DNA of 9,985 nt, from positions 1 through 9,985 of the forward strand of contig JAUWIR010000110.1 of the NCBI GenBank assembly GCA_030605265.1. Direction: 5' to 3'. Made by a program: the position numbers and the translations under genes. Positions 6,820 to 9,985 of the stretch are shown here, piece after piece (positions within the stretch are counted from its first letter, which is position 1; the number at the start of each line of letters is the position of its first letter). The notes beneath the pieces are model-generated. The model saw only the letters and a program-made list of their open reading frames with translations. It ran no database searches and was not told where the DNA came from. This DNA is from Pseudomonadota bacterium (lineage in GTDB: Bacteria > SZUA-182 > DTGQ01).

Positions 6820-7110
6820 ATGAAACATTTTTACAAAAGATTTACTTTTTTCATTTTAGCAAGTGTTATTTTAGGGTGGTCATTTTTGAATCCTTCCTTT
6901 GCTCAAATTATTCCCGGCTCTTTTTATTCCCCTTTCTCACCCTTCCAAAATTCTCTTATAGGTTCTTCTATAGGTTCTTATTATTATAATCCATATTCGA
7001 GTTATTATAATCCTTATTCGAGCCTTGGGTTAATAAATCCATTTGTGAATTATTCGCCAATGATGAATCCCGCGCTTTCTTTTTCACCTTTTTCGCTTGG
7101 CCCGGATTAG
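6820..7110 (+). CDS. Secreted Tyr/Phe/Pro/Ser-rich protein of unknown function, N-terminal half of a frameshifted gene
   Basis: The start has a strong ribosome site (AGGAGG at 6806-6811, 8 nt spacing). The product begins with a signal peptide (MKHFYKRFTFFILASVILGW..., probable cleavage in SFAQ near residue 29). A low-complexity mature region rich in Tyr, Phe, Ser, Pro and Asn follows, with a short repeat YYNPYSS twice. The frame stops after SLGPD at 7108-7110, but the -1 frame continues seamlessly as PGLDYSNYY... for 84 more residues. The intact protein would be about 181 residues, close to the 186 of the next gene. I do not recognise the family. The export signal and composition suggest an envelope or extracellular structural or adhesive protein, which is inference. 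Confidence 0.7.
   Translation: MKHFYKRFTFFILASVILGWSFLNPSFAQIIPGSFYSPFSPFQNSLIGSSIGSYYYNPYSSYYNPYSSLGLINPFVNYSPMMNPALSFSPFSLGPD
6958..7022 (+). repeat. Short tandem repeats inside the first secreted-protein gene
   Basis: ATAGGTTCTTCT / ATAGGTTCTTAT (12-bp units, 6958-6981) is followed by two 21-bp units (6981-7001 and 7002-7022) that differ at one base and encode YYNPYSS twice. All units are multiples of three, so slippage changes repeat number without breaking the frame. This is typical of evolving surface proteins. Confidence 0.75.
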
Positions 7111-7364
7111 ATTATTCAAATTATTATCCAAATACTTTTTCCTTTTTTAACCAAGGGCCATCCTATGGGGAACTACTTGATACTTATAATTATTTAAATT
7201 ATGCAGCTAATTTTTATACATTAGCCTACCAGACACCCCTTCTCTATTTACGTGATATTCAGGCTGATCAAATTGGCTCTCTCCTTTATTCCTATGTTGA
7301 CGTTGAAGGAGTTCCCCTTGAACAAGCCATTTTACATTTTATTCAACAGATATATTCTCAATAA
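7104..7364 (+). pseudogene. C-terminal continuation of the frameshifted secreted protein
   Basis: In the frame -1 to the upstream ORF the sequence reads GLDYSNYYPNTFSFFNQ..., continues through LLDTYNYLNYAANFYTLAYQ and ends in LEQAILHFIQQIYSQ with TAA at 7362-7364. Composition (Tyr, Phe, Asn) matches the N-terminal half, and the second part is more helix-like and less repetitive. It has no start or ribosome site of its own. One missing base around CCCGG (7101-7105) would restore a single protein. Either the gene is recently broken or the base is a sequencing or assembly error. No slippery heptamer for programmed -1 shifting is visible. Confidence 0.75.
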
Positions 7365-7397
7365 ACTCAATAAACACGCCTATTAAAAAGCATTAGA

Positions 7398-7429
7398 TTA
7401 AGCTGATGAGCTGTTAAGCTGATGAGCCG
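7398..7429 (+). repeat. Two tandem 16-bp units
   Basis: TTAAGCTGATGAGCTG is followed directly by TTAAGCTGATGAGCCG, one mismatch. The first unit with the start of the second can also form a small hairpin (TTAAGCT-GATG-AGCTGTTAA with one bulge). No T-run follows, so it is not a clear terminator. It lies between the two secreted-protein genes; function unknown. Confidence 0.7.
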
Positions 7430-7467
7430 CATAAAAAAAATGAAAATTCCTATGATCAAGATAAGAT

Positions 7468-7550
7468 TGGGTAAAGGGTAACAATAGGAGTAAGAAAGGA
7501 GGGCAGTTATACTAATGTAGGAGCCTAAATATTTTTCCATTTCCTAGGGG
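7468..7550 (+). promoter_or_regulatory. Shared leader block, copy 2 (before the second aromatic-rich gene)
   Basis: TGGGTAAAGG (7468-7477) and GGCAGTTATACT (7502-7513) are followed by GTAG, TAAATATTTT, TCCATTT (7536-7542) and GGGG. The AGTTATACT-to-TCCATTT part matches copy 1 upstream of 6820. The TGGGTAAAGG and GGCAGTTATACT parts match the inverted copy 3 at 8215-8259. An AGGAGG at 7497-7502 precedes ATG TAG (7515-7520), a start directly followed by a stop, which may be incidental. The gene begins at 7584. Confidence 0.45.
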
Positions 7551-7583
7551 TAAAACAAACTTTAAGGTTAAAGGAGATAATTC

Positions 7584-8144
7584 ATGCAGAAGGCAAAAAA
7601 GTTATTTTTAAATTACCTGGTTTTAAGCTTCGCAGTAATGTTTTTTATGGCACCAACAGTATCAGCTCAGTATTGGGCGAATATGGGGCCTTATAACGTA
7701 TTATGGCCTCTATGGTCTGAGGCCTTGTCTCCTATTGATCCAATTACAGGAATTGCAACTCCTCTGGTAACCTCACTTACCAGCACTACCCAATTGCCTG
7801 TAATGCCGGCTTTTGTTTGGGACATTGAACAGACAACTCCATGGTTTTTATATAATGCGCCACAAAGCCTTGGAGGTGCTCTTTACTACTTCGATAGCCT
7901 CACCGGTTTTAATACTTTTCCTCCACCTGATCATTTACTACCAGGAGGCGGTATATTTGCTAATCCATTACCATTAGGCTACGGGAATCTTATTCCAAAT
8001 TTCGAACACTTTGATTTGTTTACATTAGTGGCTAATAATGCATATAGTGCAGCTTTTGGATCAGCGTTAGATGCTTTACCGTATTTTAGTCTATTACCAC
8101 CAGAATTACTTTGGGGTGCACCTCCATTCCCATATATTTTCTAA
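7584..8144 (+). CDS. Secreted aromatic- and proline-rich protein of unknown function
   Basis: The 186-residue product has a good ribosome site (AGGAG at 7572-7576). Its signal peptide (basic MQKAKK start, hydrophobic LVLSFAVMFFMA, cleavage after TVSA near residue 28) leaves a mature end QYWANMGPYN. The mature chain is rich in Pro, Leu, Phe, Tyr and Trp, almost free of Lys and Arg, without Cys, and ends in ...PPFPYIF. It is acidic to neutral and unusually hydrophobic for a soluble protein; no transmembrane helix stands out after the signal peptide. I recognise no family. It shares length class, the ...AQ cleavage context, composition bias and an upstream element with the gene at 6820, so the two may be distant paralogues or partners of one surface structure. 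The reading frame is intact. Confidence 0.75.
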   Translation: MQKAKKLFLNYLVLSFAVMFFMAPTVSAQYWANMGPYNVLWPLWSEALSPIDPITGIATPLVTSLTSTTQLPVMPAFVWDIEQTTPWFLYNAPQSLGGALYYFDSLTGFNTFPPPDHLLPGGGIFANPLPLGYGNLIPNFEHFDLFTLVANNAYSAAFGSALDALPYFSLLPPELLWGAPPFPYIF

Positions 8145-8173
8145 TTTATTTACCGATCTATTAATAAAGTAGA

Positions 8174-8202
8174 TAAAAAAAAGCAACACTCGCCATGTTG
8201 CT
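8174..8202 (-). terminator. Minus-strand hairpin terminator
   Basis: AGCAACA (8182-8188) pairs with TGTTGCT (8196-8202) around a 7-nt loop. On the minus strand the hairpin is followed by eight T residues (8182-8175), the standard intrinsic-terminator form. There is no minus-strand gene to its right before arfB on the plus strand. It therefore either ends a short unannotated RNA or stops antisense transcription into the secreted-protein gene. Confidence 0.6.
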
Positions 8203-8214
8203 GATTAGTATGGA

Positions 8215-8259
8215 AAATGGAGGTGACTACCGTGGAGTATAACTGCCTACCTTTACCCA
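8215..8259 (-). repeat. Shared leader block, copy 3, inverted and without a gene
   Basis: Read on the minus strand: TGGGTAAAGG (8259-8250), GGCAGTTATACT (8247-8236), GTAG and TCCATTT (8221-8215). These words occur in the same order on the plus strand before the gene at 7584, although the gap between the first two is 2 bases here and 24 there. Copies 2 and 3 thus flank the gene as a gapped inverted repeat. If TATACT is a -10 box, transcription would run left and end at the hairpin at 8202-8175, giving an RNA of only about 50-60 nt. Confidence 0.55.
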
Positions 8260-8276
8260 TTCTCAGTTAGTAAATA

Positions 8277-8336
8277 AAATGGATTGGGAGGATTAGAACT
8301 CTTCCCGATCCATTTATTACTTACCTATTTTTTTTT
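8277..8336 (+). terminator. Plus-strand terminator after the second secreted-protein gene
   Basis: AAATGGATTGGGAGGA (8277-8292) pairs with TCTTCCCGATCCATTT (8300-8315) through 16 positions with two G-T wobbles and a 7-nt loop. Further weak pairing of flanking A/T bases brings the stem close to a run of nine T at about 8328-8336. It lies 130 nt after the stop at 8144, so the mRNA would carry a long 3' end that includes the inverted block. Confidence 0.7.
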
Positions 8337-8377
8337 ATACTATTATTGTATCTTTTATAATAGTTAAAAGCAAATCA

Positions 8378-8406
8378 TTGACTGACCGATATCTTTATCA
8401 TATATT
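8378..8406 (+). promoter_or_regulatory. Sigma-70 promoter for arfB
   Basis: TTGACT (8378-8383), a 17-bp spacer and TATATT (8401-8406) match the consensus at five of six positions in each box. Transcription would start near 8413, giving a leader of about 78 nt before the ATG at 8491. The leader contains a small hairpin, GTGAACC with GGTTAC (8445-8464). Confidence 0.6.
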
Positions 8407-8490
8407 ATAAATTGATCGTCACTAATCCTTAAACTTTTAAAACAGTGAACCTGTATAAGGTTACAATAATCATTACCGGATTTATGTTAA

Positions 8491-8916
8491 ATGATCTATA
8501 TTACAGACACTATTTCCATTGACGAAAGAGAAATTCAAGAGGAGTTTTTTTGTTCATCCGGTCCAGGCGGCCAAAATGTCAATAAAGTCTCCACAGCAGT
8601 CAAGCTTCGTTTTGATGTGGGTAATTCCCCCTCTTTGTCTGAAGAAATTCGTACTCGACTTCTTCAATTGGCAGGCAAGCGGATTACCTCCAACGGGATT
8701 TTAATTATTGATGCTCGCAAGTTTCGTACTCAGGAACGTAATAGACAGGATGCCAAGGAGAGGCTGATTGGGTTGATAAGAAAAGCAACAGAAAAATCTA
8801 AACCTCGTCGGAAAACTAAGCCAACAATTCAATCCGGGATAAGGCGACTGAATTCAAAGGTACACCGAGGCAAGATTAAAAAAATGCGTCGCTCTGTCAC
8901 TTCTCAGGAGGATTAA
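8491..8916 (+). CDS. arfB: ArfB (YaeJ)-type peptidyl-tRNA hydrolase, ribosome rescue
   Basis: The 141-residue protein has the RF-1-like catalytic domain with SSGPGGQNVNKV (22-32), whose GGQ (26-28) hydrolyses the ester bond of peptidyl-tRNA in the ribosomal peptidyl-transferase centre. It lacks the codon-recognition domains of release factors 1 and 2. It ends with the basic tail typical of ArfB (KPRRKTKP, RGKIKKMRR, about 105-137), which enters the empty mRNA channel of stalled ribosomes. E. coli ArfB is about the same length. The ribosome site before the ATG is weak, with no GGAG in the last 15 nt, so low translation is possible. It stands alone behind its own promoter. ArfB often backs up tmRNA; no tmRNA gene is seen here. 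Confidence 0.94.
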   Translation: MIYITDTISIDEREIQEEFFCSSGPGGQNVNKVSTAVKLRFDVGNSPSLSEEIRTRLLQLAGKRITSNGILIIDARKFRTQERNRQDAKERLIGLIRKATEKSKPRRKTKPTIQSGIRRLNSKVHRGKIKKMRRSVTSQED

Positions 8917-8955
8917 GGGGGTAAATTTCACGAGAACAAAGGGAAGAAGGCAAAA

Positions 8956-9309
8956 TTATTTTTGTGGGGGATTTAAATACTTTAAGAACCAATCTGTTAT
9001 AGATATAATCGCTTTTTCAAAAGGATTTCCTTCATAAGCTTCATAATGTTTACATCCTTCGAGAAGTAAAAATTTTTTAGGTTCATTCGCGCGTTCAAAC
9101 AACATTTATGATAAATCAAAGGGTAAGGCTAAAAATCCAGTTTGAGCAAGACCTTGAGCATAAACAGGGAGCAAGAGTTCTTTGATCCCTGCAAAACCAT
9201 GACATAGTATGACTGCAGGAAATGTTTGATTATCTCGAATATCTGGGGGGACATAAAGATCAGCCGCGATTTACTTCCCTTCAGAATAAAAAGAAACCTC
9301 CTTTTTCAT
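8956..9309 (-). pseudogene. Decayed alpha/beta-hydrolase gene with internal deletion and two in-frame stops
   Basis: From ATG 9309, behind a good ribosome site (AGGAG, 7 nt), the frame reads MKKEVSFYSEGK, stop (9273-9271), IAADLYVPPDI..., FPAVILCHGFAGIKELLLP, ...TGFLALPFDLS, stop (9108-9106), then FERANEPKKFLLLEGCKHYEAYEG and a final TAA at 8958-8956. HGFAG (37-41) is the oxyanion-hole motif and GCKHY (85-89) carries the catalytic His of the family. Intact relatives are near 290 residues. The part between FDLS and LFERANEPKK, which includes the GxSxG nucleophile and catalytic Asp, is missing, leaving 118 codons with stops. All remaining pieces stay in one frame. It cannot encode an active hydrolase. 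It converges with arfB. Confidence 0.88.
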
Positions 9310-9373
9310 GTATTCACTCCTGATTAGGTCAATCAAACCCGGGTAAGCCGGGACATAAAAGCCCCTTATTCTT

Positions 9374-9392
9374 GTCACAAAGACACGAAGAA
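9374..9392 (+). repeat. Partial copy of the CACCACGAAGACAC-type dispersed repeat
   Basis: GTCACAAAGACACGAAGAAG resembles the arm CACCACGAAGACACAGAGGC at 4851-4870. No opposite arm or GxxExxY coding remnant is visible nearby. It lies just upstream of the hydrolase pseudogene start. Confidence 0.4.
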
Positions 9393-9493
9393 GAAAAAAG
9401 AAAAAGCAGAAACTAATGACTATATATAATACTTTTTGAGTAATGCTTTTGAATAAAAATCTAACCTTAATATTCTATGACAATTATACTAGC

Positions 9494-9581
9494 ACCAACC
9501 ATATTATCAATATAATAAATCATTTTTTAAAAAAAAATTTAAATCTTAATACTATCAATTATCAATAATCCTATGGTTGGT
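9494..9581. repeat. Inverted repeat with perfect 10-bp arms
   Basis: ACCAACCATA (9494-9503) and TATGGTTGGT (9572-9581) are exact inverses separated by 68 very AT-rich bases, which include an A/T homopolymer stretch at 9526-9540. There is no coding content. It could be a tiny non-autonomous element (MITE-like), a protein-binding site pair or chance; no target-site duplication is obvious. Confidence 0.45.
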
Positions 9582-9763
9582 ACAGCAATTCTCATTTTGA
9601 CATGGCTTGGATCAAAGTAGTATTTTTTAAAAGAAATTATGGTCACTTCAACTGAACTAATTAGCTACGAAATTAATCCTGATATTATATTACATCTACC
9701 TGATATTGTTTAATAAATCGTTGTAAGGCAGGTACCAAAACATTGGTAATTGATTATTAATTA

Positions 9764-9901
9764 ATGAATAATAATCAAAGGATTTCAAATAATTATGGAA
9801 TCCATAACCACCCAGAACACTATCAGAATAATTCGAATAATCAAAAATATAATTATAATTATAATAGTCAGGAATTCGATGAACCCAATAATATTTATTA
9901 A
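9764..9901 (+). CDS. Doubtful Asn/Tyr-rich small ORF (45 aa)
   Basis: ATG 9764 to TAA 9901 encodes a chain rich in Asn and Tyr (MNNNQRISNNYG..., then KYNYNYNSQ). After the TAA the same frame runs on without a stop for 27 more codons (WLSFTNLP...YDFVLYSR) to a second TAA at 9983-9985. It has no ribosome site and a stop codon just upstream. The bias partly follows from AT-rich DNA. It may be the decayed end of a longer gene or not coding at all; I recognise no family. Confidence 0.2.
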   Translation: MNNNQRISNNYGIHNHPEHYQNNSNNQKYNYNYNSQEFDEPNNIY

Positions 9902-9985
9902 TGGTTATCTTTTACAAATTTACCAATCAATGCATTGAAAGAGGGAAATATTAAAGAGTATGATTTTGTTCTGTATTCTCGGTAA

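Larger units (their letters stand above)
9310..9763. other. AT-rich intergenic stretch with little recognisable content
   Basis: Beyond the ribosome site of the hydrolase relic, the partial repeat at 9374 and the inverted repeat at 9494-9581, I see no gene. A small CCCGG-GTAAG-CCGGG hairpin is at about 9338-9352. A TTGACA at 9597 with TATTTT 18 bp on is a weak plus-strand promoter candidate with no clear gene behind it. Confidence 0.5.

Noticed and set aside
7101..7110. Programmed -1 ribosomal frameshifting in the first secreted-protein gene
   Set aside because: No X-XXY-YYZ slippery heptamer and no clear stimulatory stem just downstream; a simple indel explains it better.
7497..7520. Start-stop minimal ORF (AGGAGG, then ATG TAG) as a translational regulator
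   Set aside because: Spacing of 12 nt is long and the motif is absent from the other leader copies; probably incidental.

Overview
The window looks like chromosomal DNA of an AT-rich Gram-negative bacterium. It carries an NtrC-type sigma-54 two-component system, a PEP-CTERM (exosortase-sorted) surface protein, a hypCDE set for [NiFe]-hydrogenase maturation, and the relic of a GxxExxY gene in its usual repeat setting. This mix suits an anaerobic Desulfobacterota-like or neighbouring environmental lineage. That placement is inference; no marker gene here fixes the taxon.

Layout. (1) 1-2302: the 3' part of a membrane sensor histidine kinase, overlapping (ATGA) a sigma-54-dependent response regulator, closed by a strong hairpin terminator. 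(2) 2313-3334, minus strand: a secreted PEP-CTERM protein whose upstream region carries a near-consensus -24/-12 (sigma-54) promoter, making it a plausible target of the adjacent regulator. (3) 3461-6178: hypC-hypD (ATGA overlap) behind a good sigma-70 promoter. About 325 bp containing a decayed GxxExxY gene inside an inverted repeat follow, then hypE. HypC, HypD and HypE together build the Fe(CN)2CO group of [NiFe] hydrogenases; hypA, hypB, hypF and the hydrogenase itself are not here.

(4) 6179-8336: an AT-rich accessory stretch with two small, secreted, aromatic-rich proteins of unknown function. The first is broken by a single frameshift near 7105. Both genes are preceded by a similar block (AGTTATACT ... 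GTA ... TCCATTT). A third copy lies inverted downstream of the second gene, followed on its own strand by a hairpin and T-run, which could make a very short RNA. This is the most original pattern in the window. (5) 8378-8916: arfB, a ribosome-rescue peptidyl-tRNA hydrolase with its own promoter. (6) 8956-9309, minus strand: an alpha/beta-hydrolase pseudogene that has two in-frame stops and has lost its middle, including the nucleophile region. (7) 9310-9985: very AT-rich DNA with a partial copy of the dispersed repeat, an inverted repeat, and a doubtful Asn/Tyr-rich small ORF.

The left 6.2 kb is dense and conserved. The right 3.8 kb is low-density and full of gene decay, as expected for a region turning over under weak selection.
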